DNA from: Actinomadura sp. J1-007
Lineage (GTDB): Bacteria > Actinomycetota > Actinomycetes > Streptosporangiales > Streptosporangiaceae
Length of the DNA: 64,000 nucleotides
Assembly: GCF_009793335.1 (NCBI RefSeq)
Contig: NZ_WING01000001.1
Coordinates: forward strand, 6,944,001-7,008,000
Direction of reading: 5' to 3'
The notes under the pieces were generated by a model. It saw nothing but the letters and a program-made list of their open reading frames with translations, ran no database searches and was not told where the DNA came from. The first letter of the stretch is position 1. Every line of letters starts with the position of its first letter. A program made the translations under genes and the position numbers. Of the stretch, positions 35,159-43,254 are shown piece after piece.

Positions 35159-36691
35159 ATGAGAATGATCTTGAAGGTGGCCGCCGCCGCTGCCGCGTGC
35201 GCCACCGCCGCCGGCGCGCTGACCGGCTGCTCGGGCTCGGGCGGCTCGGGCGGCGGCACGGGGAGCCTGAGCATCGCCACGCTGACGATCCCGCAGAGCC
35301 TCGACCCGGCCGACGCGACCGGCAGCGCCCTGCCGTTCTTCCAGGCGGTGTACGACACGCTCGTCAAGCGCGAGCCGGACGGGTCGTTCAGCCCGATGCT
35401 GGCGACCGCGTGGAAGTACGACAAGGACATGACCGAGCTGGCGCTCACCCTGCGGACCGGGGTGACGTTCGACGACGGCACGCCGTTCGACGCGGCGGCC
35501 GTGAAGGCGAACATCGAGCGCTTCGGCAAGCGCACCGGCGCGCAGGCCAAGACCGTCAAGGACGTCAAGGCGGTCAAGGTCGTCGACCCGTCGCACGTGA
35601 CGCTGGAGCTGGCGCGGCCCAACCCCGCCATGCTCTTCTACCTCAGCGACGCCGCCGGGCTCATGGCCAACCCCGCCGACTTCGCCAAGAGCGGCGACCC
35701 GCTGAAGACCAGGCCGGACGGCACCGGCCCGTACCGGCTCGACCAGAAGCAGACCGTCATCGGCACCCGCTGGGTCTTCACCCGCGCCCCGAAGTACTGG
35801 GGCGCCCGGCTGCCGTACGACACGGTCAAGATGAGCTACTTCGACAACGAGACCGCGATCGCCAACGGCGTCAAGACCGGCCAGGTCAACGCCGCGCTGC
35901 TCCAGGACGCCGACCAGCAGATCAGCGTCGCGTCCGACCCGAAGATCAAGACCATCCGCCAGGACTTCGACTTCCAGGGCATCCTGCTGTTCGACCGCGC
36001 CGGCAAGCTGACGCCCGCGCTGCGCGACGTCCGGGTGCGGCAGGCGCTCAACCACGCCATCGACCGGCGGACGATGCTCGCCAAGATCCGCCAGGGGCGC
36101 GGCACCGTGACCAGCCAGGTCTTCGGCCCGTCCACCGCCGCCTACGACAAGAGCCTGGACGACTACTACGCGCACGACCCGGCGAAGGCGCGCGAGCTGC
36201 TCAAGCAGGCAGGGTACGGCGGCGGGTTCACGCTGAAGCTGCCGCGCGTCCCCGCGATCGTCTCCGACGCGCTCGCCTCCTCGCTCCAGTCGGACCTGTC
36301 CGCCGTCGGCGTCAAGCTCGTCTGGGACACCGTCGACTCCTCCGCCGTCCGGCGCATCTTCACCGACCGCGCGTACTCGGCGATGGTCATGAACATGGGC
36401 CAGTCGTCCAACGACTGGACCGCCGTCGGCGAACTCGTCCTGCCGGGCGCGTTCAACCTGTTCGGCTACACCGACGCGACCGTGAAGCGGCTGCTGCCCA
36501 GGATCCAGGCGACCACGGCCGACAAGGCGAAGCCGGACCTGCGGGCGCTGAACGAGCACCTGGTCAAGGACGCCTGGTTCGTCCCGTTCTACCGGATGAG
36601 CTACCTGCACGTCTCCGACGGCAGCGTGAAGATCACCCCGCAGGACGGGATGGCCGTGCCGTCCATCTACGGCTACGCGCCCGCCGGGTAG
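35159..36691 (+). CDS. ABC transporter solute-binding lipoprotein (SBP family 5, Dpp/Opp type)
   Basis: 510 residues. A lipobox LTGC places Cys24 as the lipidated residue after a hydrophobic signal. Family-5 features include ATLTIPQSLDPADATGS, the long two-lobed domain with FDDGTPFDAAAVKANIERF (typical of DppA/OppA), DGTGPYRL and LRDVRVRQALNHAIDR. In many bacteria family-5 proteins also bind oligosaccharides, which fits the glycosidases around it. First gene of a five-protein-domain transporter operon controlled from operator 2. The Shine-Dalgarno is modest; ATG 35165 is a possible alternative start. Confidence 0.87.
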   Translation: MRMILKVAAAAAACATAAGALTGCSGSGGSGGGTGSLSIATLTIPQSLDPADATGSALPFFQAVYDTLVKREPDGSFSPMLATAWKYDKDMTELALTLRTGVTFDDGTPFDAAAVKANIERFGKRTGAQAKTVKDVKAVKVVDPSHVTLELARPNPAMLFYLSDAAGLMANPADFAKSGDPLKTRPDGTGPYRLDQKQTVIGTRWVFTRAPKYWGARLPYDTVKMSYFDNETAIANGVKTGQVNAALLQDADQQISVASDPKIKTIRQDFDFQGILLFDRAGKLTPALRDVRVRQALNHAIDRRTMLAKIRQGRGTVTSQVFGPSTAAYDKSLDDYYAHDPAKARELLKQAGYGGGFTLKLPRVPAIVSDALASSLQSDLSAVGVKLVWDTVDSSAVRRIFTDRAYSAMVMNMGQSSNDWTAVGELVLPGAFNLFGYTDATVKRLLPRIQATTADKAKPDLRALNEHLVKDAWFVPFYRMSYLHVSDGSVKITPQDGMAVPSIYGYAPAG

Positions 36692-36696
36692 GGCCG

Positions 36697-37638
36697 ATGC
36701 TCAGCTTCGTCCTGCGCAGGGTCGCGGCGGGGGCGGTCCTCCTGTTCGTGATCTCCCTGCTGTCCTACGTGCTGCTGTCGATCCCGGGGAACGACGTCGG
36801 CCGCCAGCTCCTCGGGCAGAACGCCCCGCAGGAGCTGGTGGACGCCAAGAACGCCGACCTCGGGCTGGACCGCCCGGCGGCCGTCCAGTACGCGGACTGG
36901 CTCGCCCACGCCGTCCGCGGCGACTTCGGCACCTCCTGGTTCACCGGCGAGAACGTCGCGGAGGCCGTCGCGAACCGGCTGCCGGTCACGCTCAGCCTGA
37001 TGGTCTGCGTCACCCTGCTCACCGCCGTGCTGTCGCTGCTGCTCGGCGTGTGGGCGGGCGTGCGGCGCGGCGCGGTGGACCGGGCCGTGCAGGTGCTGAG
37101 CGTCGCCGGGTACGCGCTGCCCAACTTCCTGGTCACGCTGGTCATCGTGGTGGTGTTCGCCGTGCGGCTGCGCTGGTTCCCCGCGATCGGCTACACCGGC
37201 CTCACCGAGTCGCCGGGCGGCTGGCTGTCCACGGTCACCCTCCCGGTCGTGTCGCTGTCGGTCGCCGCGGTCGCGGGCGTCGCGCAGCAGGTGCGCGGCG
37301 CGGTGATCGAGACGCTCCGCCAGGACTACGTGCGGACGCTGCGGGCGCGCGGACTGCCGCCCTCCTCGATCGTGCTGCGGCACGTGCTGCGCAACGCGGC
37401 GCCGCCCGCGCTGTCGGTGCTCGGCCTCCAGTTCGTCAGCCTGCTCGGCGGCTCGGTCCTGGTCGAGCAGATCTTCGGGCTGCCCGGCATCGGCGCCATG
37501 ACCGTCACCTACACCACCCGCGGCGACATCCCGGTGATCATGGCGCTGGTCACGGTCACCGTGACCGGCGTGCTCGCCATCAACCTCGCCGTGGACGTCC
37601 TGACCGGCTGGCTCAACCCGAAGGCGAGGGCCGCATGA
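36697..37638 (+). CDS. ABC transporter permease, DppB/OppB type
   Basis: 313 residues; starts 6 bp after the binding-protein stop. Six TM segments, an N-terminal SFVLRRVAAGAVLLFVISLL, the conserved periplasmic loop and the EAA motif ETLRQDYVRTLRARGLPPSSIVLRHVLRNAAPP. It forms half of the membrane channel; the other half is the N-terminal part of the next protein. Its stop overlaps the next ATG (ATGA), giving translational coupling. Confidence 0.88.
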   Translation: MLSFVLRRVAAGAVLLFVISLLSYVLLSIPGNDVGRQLLGQNAPQELVDAKNADLGLDRPAAVQYADWLAHAVRGDFGTSWFTGENVAEAVANRLPVTLSLMVCVTLLTAVLSLLLGVWAGVRRGAVDRAVQVLSVAGYALPNFLVTLVIVVVFAVRLRWFPAIGYTGLTESPGGWLSTVTLPVVSLSVAAVAGVAQQVRGAVIETLRQDYVRTLRARGLPPSSIVLRHVLRNAAPPALSVLGLQFVSLLGGSVLVEQIFGLPGIGAMTVTYTTRGDIPVIMALVTVTVTGVLAINLAVDVLTGWLNPKARAA

Positions 37639-39467
37639 GCGCTCCGCACCCCGCGGGCGGCGCGCGGCGCGGCGGGGCCCGCCGCCGGTTCCTGCGCAAC
37701 CCGCTCGGCCTGGCGTCCGCGATCGTCCTCGCGGCCGTCGCCGCCGCCGTCCTCCTCGCGCCCGTCCTCAGCCCGCAGAGCCCGGACGTCTCCCACCTCA
37801 AGGACGCGTTCGCCGGACCGTCCGGGGCGCATCCGCTCGGCTTCGACACCGCCGGCCGCGACGTCCTCGCCCGGCTGCTGTACGGCGGGCGCAACACGCT
37901 CGGCGGGGCGCTGCTCGCCGTGCTCGTCGCCCTCGCGCTCGGCGTCCCGTCCGGGCTGCTGGCGGGCTACCGCGGCGGCCGGTTCGACGCCGCCGCCGAC
38001 TGGACGGTCACGCTCGTCATGGCGCTGCCCGCGATGGTGGTGCTGCTCGCCTCGCGCGCGATCCTCGGGCCGAAGGTGTGGGTCCTGATGGTCGTGCTCG
38101 GCGTCCTGGTCTCGCCGGGGTTCTTCCGGCTCGTCCGCGGGATCGTCTCCGGCGTGCGCAACGAGCTGTACGTGGACGCCGCCAAGGTGTCCGGGCTGAG
38201 CGACACCCGGATCGTCGCCCGGCACGTCCTCATCGTCGTTCGCGCCCCGATCATCATCCAGGTCGCGCTCGTCGCGGGCCTCGCGATCGCGCTCCAGGCG
38301 GGCCTGGAGTTCCTCGGCATCGGCAGCGGCGACACCCCGACCTGGGGCGCCATGCTGAACGAGGCGTTCAAGAACGTCCAGCGCGCGCCCTCGCTGATGC
38401 TGTGGCCGGGGCTGGCGCTCGGCCTCACCAACGCCGCCCTGGTGCTGTTCGCCGCCGCCGTCCGCGACGCGCTCGACGACCGCACCGCCAAGCCGCGCTC
38501 GGCCCGTCCGCGCTCGGCCCGTCCGCGCTCCGCCCGTCCGCGCTCGGCCCGTCCGCGCTCCGTCCGCCCGCGCTCCGCCCGCCGCCGGCGCGGTGCTCCC
38601 GGCGCGGCCCCCGCCGCGGGGACGTCTCGTCCGGACGCCGGCGCGCTGCTGTCCGTCCGCGACCTCGCGGTCTCCTACCTCACCGCGGCCGGCGCGACCG
38701 AGGTCGTGCACGGCGTCGACCTGGACGTCCGCGAAGGGGAGATCGTCGGGCTCGTCGGGGAGTCCGGGTCGGGCAAGACCCAGACGGCGTTCTCGGTCCT
38801 CGGCATCCTGCCCGAGGGCGGGCACGTCAGCCGGGGCAGCGTCCTGGTCGGCGGAACGGAGGTCGTCGGCCTCCCCGAACGGGCCCACCGCGCGCTGCGC
38901 GGCGACGTCGTCGGCTACGTCCCGCAGGAGCCGATGAGCAACCTGGACCCGTCGTTCACGATCGGCGCGCAGCTCGTCGAGCCGATGCGGCACAAGCTCG
39001 GGATCTCCCGCGCCGAGGCCCGCCGCCGGGCGCTGGACCTGCTGCGCACGGTCGAGATCGCCGACCCCGGGCGGACGTTCGCCTCGTACCCGCACGAGAT
39101 CTCCGGCGGGATGGCGCAGCGCGTCCTCATCGCGGGCGCGATCTCCTGCGACCCGCGCCTGCTCATCGCCGACGAGCCGACGACCGCGCTCGACGTCATG
39201 GTCCAGGCCGAGGTCCTCGGCCTGCTGAGGCGGTTGCAGAAGGAGCGCGGCCTCGGCGTCCTGCTCGTCACCCACAACCTCGGCGTCGTCGCCGACCTGT
39301 GCGACCGCGTGGCCGTCATGCGCGAGGGCCGCATCGTGGAGGCGGGGGAGACCGAGCGCGTCCTGCGCGACCCGGAGGACCCGTACACCCGCAGGCTGCT
39401 CGGCGCGGTCCTCGACCACGTCCCGGCGCGAGCCCCCTGGCGACCCGCGAAAGGCCCCACCCCATGA
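37635..39467 (+). CDS. Fused DppC-type permease and DppD-type ATPase
   Basis: 610 residues. Residues 1-285 are a complete DppC permease: basic N-terminus with RRRFLRNPLGLASAIVL, GFDTAGRDVLARLLYGGR, EAA loop DAAKVSGLSDTRIVARHVL, FLGIGSGDTPTWG. Residues about 287-316 are six tandem PRSAR units, then Ala/Pro. From about 335 on is an ABC ATPase: Walker A GESGSGKT (about 375), Q-loop YVPQEPMSNLDP, signature ISGGMAQR, Walker B LLIADEPTTALD, His-switch VTHNLG, and the OppD-type C-terminal RLLGAVLDHVPA. Such a fusion in one chain is rare; no stop or start occurs in the linker. Confidence 0.85.
   Translation: MSAPHPAGGARRGGARRRFLRNPLGLASAIVLAAVAAAVLLAPVLSPQSPDVSHLKDAFAGPSGAHPLGFDTAGRDVLARLLYGGRNTLGGALLAVLVALALGVPSGLLAGYRGGRFDAAADWTVTLVMALPAMVVLLASRAILGPKVWVLMVVLGVLVSPGFFRLVRGIVSGVRNELYVDAAKVSGLSDTRIVARHVLIVVRAPIIIQVALVAGLAIALQAGLEFLGIGSGDTPTWGAMLNEAFKNVQRAPSLMLWPGLALGLTNAALVLFAAAVRDALDDRTAKPRSARPRSARPRSARPRSARPRSVRPRSARRRRGAPGAAPAAGTSRPDAGALLSVRDLAVSYLTAAGATEVVHGVDLDVREGEIVGLVGESGSGKTQTAFSVLGILPEGGHVSRGSVLVGGTEVVGLPERAHRALRGDVVGYVPQEPMSNLDPSFTIGAQLVEPMRHKLGISRAEARRRALDLLRTVEIADPGRTFASYPHEISGGMAQRVLIAGAISCDPRLLIADEPTTALDVMVQAEVLGLLRRLQKERGLGVLLVTHNLGVVADLCDRVAVMREGRIVEAGETERVLRDPEDPYTRRLLGAVLDHVPARAPWRPAKGPTP
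38493..38582 (+). repeat. 15-bp coding repeat encoding PRSAR x6
   Basis: Six copies of CCGCGCTCGGCCCGT or close variants, in frame, join the permease and ATPase halves of the fused protein. The encoded linker is highly basic and should be flexible and cytoplasmic. Confidence 0.85.
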
Positions 39468-40405
39468 CGACGAACGACCATCCCGGACACGAGGACAGCG
39501 CCGATCGGCTGGACCGCGACGCGGAAGCGGCGCAGGTGCGAGCGGCGCAGGTGGACGAGGTGCCGGACGACGCGCTGCTGGCCGTCGAGGGGCTGCGGGT
39601 CTCGTACCCCGGCAAGGGACGGCGCGCGGCGCGCAACAGCGTGCTGCGCGGCGTGTCGTTCGGCGTGCGCGCGGGCGAGACCCTCGGGCTCGTGGGCGGG
39701 TCCGGGTCGGGCAAGACCACGATCGGGCGGGCCGTGCTCGGGCTGGTGCCGGTCGAGGCGGGCGCGATCACGTTCGACGGCGAACGGATCGAGCGCGCGG
39801 GCCGGGCGCGCCGCCGGGAGCTGAGCCGCTGCCTCCAGGTCATCTTCCAGGACCCCTACACCTCGCTGAACCCGTCGCTGACCATCGGCGACACGCTCTC
39901 CGAGCCGCTGCTCGGCCAGGGGTACGGCAGGCGGGAGGCGCGCGGGCGCGTCGCGGGGCTGCTGGACCGGGTGCGGCTGCCCGCGGACGCCGCCGAGCGG
40001 CTGCCGCGCGAGTTCTCCGGCGGGCAGCGGCAGCGGGTGGCGATCGCCCGCGCCCTCGCGATCGACCCCCGGCTGATCGTGTGCGACGAGCCCGTCTCGG
40101 CGCTGGACCTGACGACCCAGCAGACCGTCCTGGAGCTGCTGCTGGAGATCCAGGAGCAGACGGCGGTGGCGTACCTGTTCGTGTCGCACGACCTGTCGGT
40201 GATCCGGTTCATGAGCCACCGCGTCGCCGTCGTCCACCAGGGCCGGATCGTGGAGACCGGCGGGGCGGCGGAGGTGACGTCGCGGCCCCGGCACCCGTAC
40301 ACGCGCGGCCTGATGCTGTCGGCGCCGGTCGCCGACGTCGCCGAGCAGCGCGAACGGCGGCGGGCCCTCGAACGGCCGGACGGCGCGGACGCGTCAGCCC
40401 GGTAG
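39464..40405 (+). CDS. ABC transporter ATPase, DppF/OppF type
   Basis: 313 residues; ATG overlaps the upstream stop (ATGA). Walker A GGSGSGKTT, Q-loop QDPYTSLNP, signature FSGGQRQR, Walker B LIVCDEPVSALD, His switch VSHDLS, and the OppF C-terminal RHPYTRGLMLSAPVAD. The acidic N-terminus (about 40 residues) precedes the nucleotide domain. It pairs with the ATPase half of the fused protein. The last codons lie in the first of three 21-bp repeats. Confidence 0.88.
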   Translation: MTTNDHPGHEDSADRLDRDAEAAQVRAAQVDEVPDDALLAVEGLRVSYPGKGRRAARNSVLRGVSFGVRAGETLGLVGGSGSGKTTIGRAVLGLVPVEAGAITFDGERIERAGRARRRELSRCLQVIFQDPYTSLNPSLTIGDTLSEPLLGQGYGRREARGRVAGLLDRVRLPADAAERLPREFSGGQRQRVAIARALAIDPRLIVCDEPVSALDLTTQQTVLELLLEIQEQTAVAYLFVSHDLSVIRFMSHRVAVVHQGRIVETGGAAEVTSRPRHPYTRGLMLSAPVADVAEQRERRRALERPDGADASAR

Positions 40406-40453
40406 CGGGCGGACGCGTCGGCCCGGTGGCGGGGACGCGTCAGCCCGGTAGCG
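40387..40453. repeat. Three 21-bp repeats spanning two convergent stop codons
   Basis: GGACGCGTCAGCCCGGTAGCG at 40387-40407 and 40433-40453, with a two-mismatch copy at 40411-40431. Stops of the ATPase gene (40403-40405) and the SGNH gene (minus, 40440-40442) are in the first and last copies. Confidence 0.7.
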
Positions 40454-41549
40454 CCTCCGGCGGGAGCAGGCCCGGGAAGCGGCGCGCGATGAGGTCGTTG
40501 CCCTCCTGCGTGGGATGCAGGCCGTCGGCCAGCAGGTGGGCGTCGCGCGCCCCGAACAGCTCCCGGCCGTCCACGGCGAACAGGCGCGGGTCCCGCTCGC
40601 GGCGTGCGGCGACGACGCGTTCCACGACCTCGCGCGTGCGGGCGAGGGTCAGCGCGCCGCCGTCGGCTTCGAGCGCGCGGCGGGCTCCCCGGTACGCGCC
40701 GTCCTCCATCACGGACGGGCCGGGGGTGTGCTCTTGGGCCGGGCAGGCGATCGCGGTGAACACCACGATCGGCGTCTCCGGCCGGGCCTCGCGGATGGTG
40801 TCGAGGAAGCCGTGCAGGGCCGGGAGGAACGCGCGGTGCCGCATGCTGTCGGCGTTCACCAGGTTGATCCCCACCTTGAGCGTGATGAGGTCGGCGTCCG
40901 CCGAGGCGATGACGCGCGCCGCGAACGGGTCGAGCTGGGCGTTGCCGGAGAACGCCAGGTTCCGCAGCCGCCAGCCGAGCGCGTCGGCGACCTGCGCGGG
41001 CCAGGCGCGGTCCGGTGAGGGCGCGTTCGCGCAATGGCTGATCGAGCTTCCGTAGTGCACCCAGCGGAGCCCCGCAGGCTCCCCGGCGCGGGTGACGGGG
41101 GCGTCGGCTTCCAGGCCGAGCAGCTCGACCCGGCAGTTGTGCGGGAGCCGGATCTCCACGACGCCGTCCACCGCGGGGCGTTCGATCACGACCTCGGCGG
41201 GACCGTTCCGGCGCGGCGCTCCCGGCCCGTCCACCGGCACGACGTCGAACGGCGCGATCGGACGCGCCGTCGTGACGCCGCCGTCGAGCACCGCCAGGAC
41301 GGGCGGGTCGGGGAACGTCACGCCGTCCAGTTCCACGGCCGTCGCCGCGATCGCGAGGACCAGCCTGGAGGCGGCGGTCCGCAGGCGGAGCGCCGCGCCC
41401 GCCGGGCAGCCCTCGGCCCACCTCAGGTCGGGCTGGTCGTGCTGGACGCGCGCCCAGCCGGGCAGGCGGTGCGGGACGATCCCGCCGCGCGGACCGTCCC
41501 CGACGTCGGCGACGCCGGTGAGGAACGCCGCGAGCGCGCGGCCGTTCAC
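40440..41549 (-). CDS. SGNH/GDSL-type hydrolase with N-terminal beta domain
   Basis: 369 residues; GTG 41549 overlaps the GH20 stop (GTGA), so the pair is translationally coupled. Residues 1-170 look like a beta-rich domain; from about 180 the SGNH hydrolase has block I HYGSSISHCANAP (nucleophile Ser), GN in FSGNAQLDP, the block III-like LKVGINLVN, and the catalytic Asp/His in DGLHPTQEG. Family members deacetylate or de-esterify carbohydrates, so a role in removing acyl groups from the imported or external glycan is reasonable. No signal peptide seen. Confidence 0.82.
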   Translation of the reverse strand: MNGRALAAFLTGVADVGDGPRGGIVPHRLPGWARVQHDQPDLRWAEGCPAGAALRLRTAASRLVLAIAATAVELDGVTFPDPPVLAVLDGGVTTARPIAPFDVVPVDGPGAPRRNGPAEVVIERPAVDGVVEIRLPHNCRVELLGLEADAPVTRAGEPAGLRWVHYGSSISHCANAPSPDRAWPAQVADALGWRLRNLAFSGNAQLDPFAARVIASADADLITLKVGINLVNADSMRHRAFLPALHGFLDTIREARPETPIVVFTAIACPAQEHTPGPSVMEDGAYRGARRALEADGGALTLARTREVVERVVAARRERDPRLFAVDGRELFGARDAHLLADGLHPTQEGNDLIARRFPGLLPPEALPG

Positions 41550-43129
41550 CGCCCGAAGACCTCGGACGAACGGTAGTAGCCGTTCCAGCCGAGCCGCTCC
41601 CACCAGTGGGCGTGCGGCGCGACGCGTCCGCGGTAGTCCTCCCACGCCGTTTCCCCGCGCGTCCACGCCTTCTCCGCGATCGCGGGGAGCCGGGGCAGCA
41701 GCAGGAACGCCAGGTCGTCGAACCCCTTCACCGTCTCGCACCAGACCGCCGCCTCGACTCCGGCCACGCGCGCGTCCGCGGGGATGTCGGTGAGCGTGCC
41801 GGGGCTCCACGCGAAGAGCTCGCGCGAGGTGCGCGGTTCGTAGTCGCGGTGACCGACCTTCGCGCGCCGCGCGGTCTGGTCGGGGAGCAGCGAGTCCTCG
41901 GCGTACCGCCGGTCGAGGTACAGCAAGCCCTTGGGGGAGGCCAGCACCGGAACGCCGCCCGCGACGGCCGCCGGCACGTCGCCGGCGGACTCCTCGAACG
42001 CCTCGGCCGCGAGGTCGATCAGCGCGTGGTACTCGGGCGCGGCGCGTTCCCGCAGCGCTTCGGCGTCGAACGGGTCGGCCTCCCCGATCCAGCACTGCGC
42101 CACGTCGTCCGGCCGGAGCCCGCCCGAGCGCGCCGCCTCCTGCCACGCGACGACCTTCTTCCCGGTCGCGCGCCCGGCCTCCAGGGACATCGCGACGAAC
42201 TCGGCGTACGGCTCGCGCGGCATCCCGAACGCCTCGTCCCCGCCGATGTGCAGGTAGGGGCCCGGCGTCAGCGCGGCGAGCTCGCCGAGGACGTCCGCGA
42301 CGAAACGCGGGGCGTCCTCGGCGCGGGGGTCCAGGAACGCCACGAGCTCGTGCGGCGGAACGGTCTCGCCGCGCAACGCGGGATAGGCGCGGACGACCGA
42401 ATGCGTGTGCCCCGGCATGTCGATCTCGGGAACGACCGTGACGAACCGCGCCGCCGCGTACGCGACGATCTCGCGGTAGTCGTCCTGCGTGTAGAAGTCG
42501 CCGTCCGTCAGGCGGGGGCGGCTCTCCATCTCCAGCCGCCACCCCTGGCTGTCGGTGAGATGCAGATGCAGGACGTTGAACTTGTAGAGGGCGAGCAGGT
42601 CGACGACCCGCTTCACCTCCGCGACCGTGAAGAACCGCCGCGCCACGTCCAGCGACAGCCCGCGCCAGGCCCAGGCCGGGCCGTCCGCCACCTCGACGGG
42701 CGCCACGGCGCGGTCCGTCCCGATCAGTTGCGCGAACGTCGTCGCGCCGCGGAACAGCCCCTCGGCGGTCGGCGCGGTGACCGTCGCCGCCGTCTGTGTG
42801 ACCGTGAGCGCGTACGCCTCGCGGGTGAGCCCGTCCGGCTCGTCCAGGGGGTCGATCCCGCGCGCCGCCCCCACCGCGCCGGGGTCCGCGCCGGGGTCCG
42901 CGCGGGGGTCGGCGCCGAGTTGGGCGAGCATGAGGTTGAGGTCGCCTCCGCCCCCTACGCGCACGAACGTCGCGACCCCGTGCAGCCGTTCGAGGAGTCC
43001 CGCGACGGTCTCGCCCAGCGCGCGCGACCCCTCGGACGGGACGGCGACGCACCAGCGTGAACCGAGACGCAGGGCGGCGCCCTCGGTCCCGTTCACCCGC
43101 TGGGGAAGCGGCACAAGCTTCTCGACCAC
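41546..43129 (-). CDS. Glycoside hydrolase family 20 beta-N-acetylhexosaminidase
   Basis: 527 residues from GTG 43129 (GGAGG five bases upstream). An N-terminal GH20b-like domain (to about 130; includes EAYALTV and ATTFAQLIG) precedes the catalytic barrel: RGLSLDVARRFFTVAEVKRVVDLLALYKFNVLHLHLTD, VVPEIDMPGHTHS, and the Asp-Glu pair in HIGGDEAFG; WNGYYRSSE at the end. It cleaves terminal GlcNAc/GalNAc by substrate-assisted catalysis. No signal peptide, so it probably acts in the cytoplasm. It is preceded by operator 3 and followed by the coupled SGNH gene. Confidence 0.87.
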   Translation of the reverse strand: MVEKLVPLPQRVNGTEGAALRLGSRWCVAVPSEGSRALGETVAGLLERLHGVATFVRVGGGGDLNLMLAQLGADPRADPGADPGAVGAARGIDPLDEPDGLTREAYALTVTQTAATVTAPTAEGLFRGATTFAQLIGTDRAVAPVEVADGPAWAWRGLSLDVARRFFTVAEVKRVVDLLALYKFNVLHLHLTDSQGWRLEMESRPRLTDGDFYTQDDYREIVAYAAARFVTVVPEIDMPGHTHSVVRAYPALRGETVPPHELVAFLDPRAEDAPRFVADVLGELAALTPGPYLHIGGDEAFGMPREPYAEFVAMSLEAGRATGKKVVAWQEAARSGGLRPDDVAQCWIGEADPFDAEALRERAAPEYHALIDLAAEAFEESAGDVPAAVAGGVPVLASPKGLLYLDRRYAEDSLLPDQTARRAKVGHRDYEPRTSRELFAWSPGTLTDIPADARVAGVEAAVWCETVKGFDDLAFLLLPRLPAIAEKAWTRGETAWEDYRGRVAPHAHWWERLGWNGYYRSSEVFGR

Positions 43130-43176
43130 GGCACCTCCAGCGCCTCCGGGCGCCCGCGCGGACCACGGGCCCGCCA

Positions 43177-43200
43177 ATTTTCTACCACATGGTAAGTAAT
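43177..43200. promoter_or_regulatory. TetR-type operator 3 (GH20-SGNH promoter)
   Basis: Core CTACCACATGGTAAG, aligned with operators 1 and 2; it keeps the inner TACCA-N2-TGGTA exactly but the outer A/T arms are diverged. It lies 47 bp upstream of the GH20 start. In the GH20 direction TAGAAA overlaps the site and could be its -10. Confidence 0.6.
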
Positions 43201-43254
43201 CGGCGGGCGGCGGTGCGGCGGCGCGGCGGAACGGCGGCGGTGCGGCGGCGCGGC

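Noticed and set aside
30682-43200. Antibiotic biosynthetic cluster
   Set aside because: No PKS, NRPS, terpene or RiPP core enzymes; the genes are those of sugar uptake and hydrolysis.
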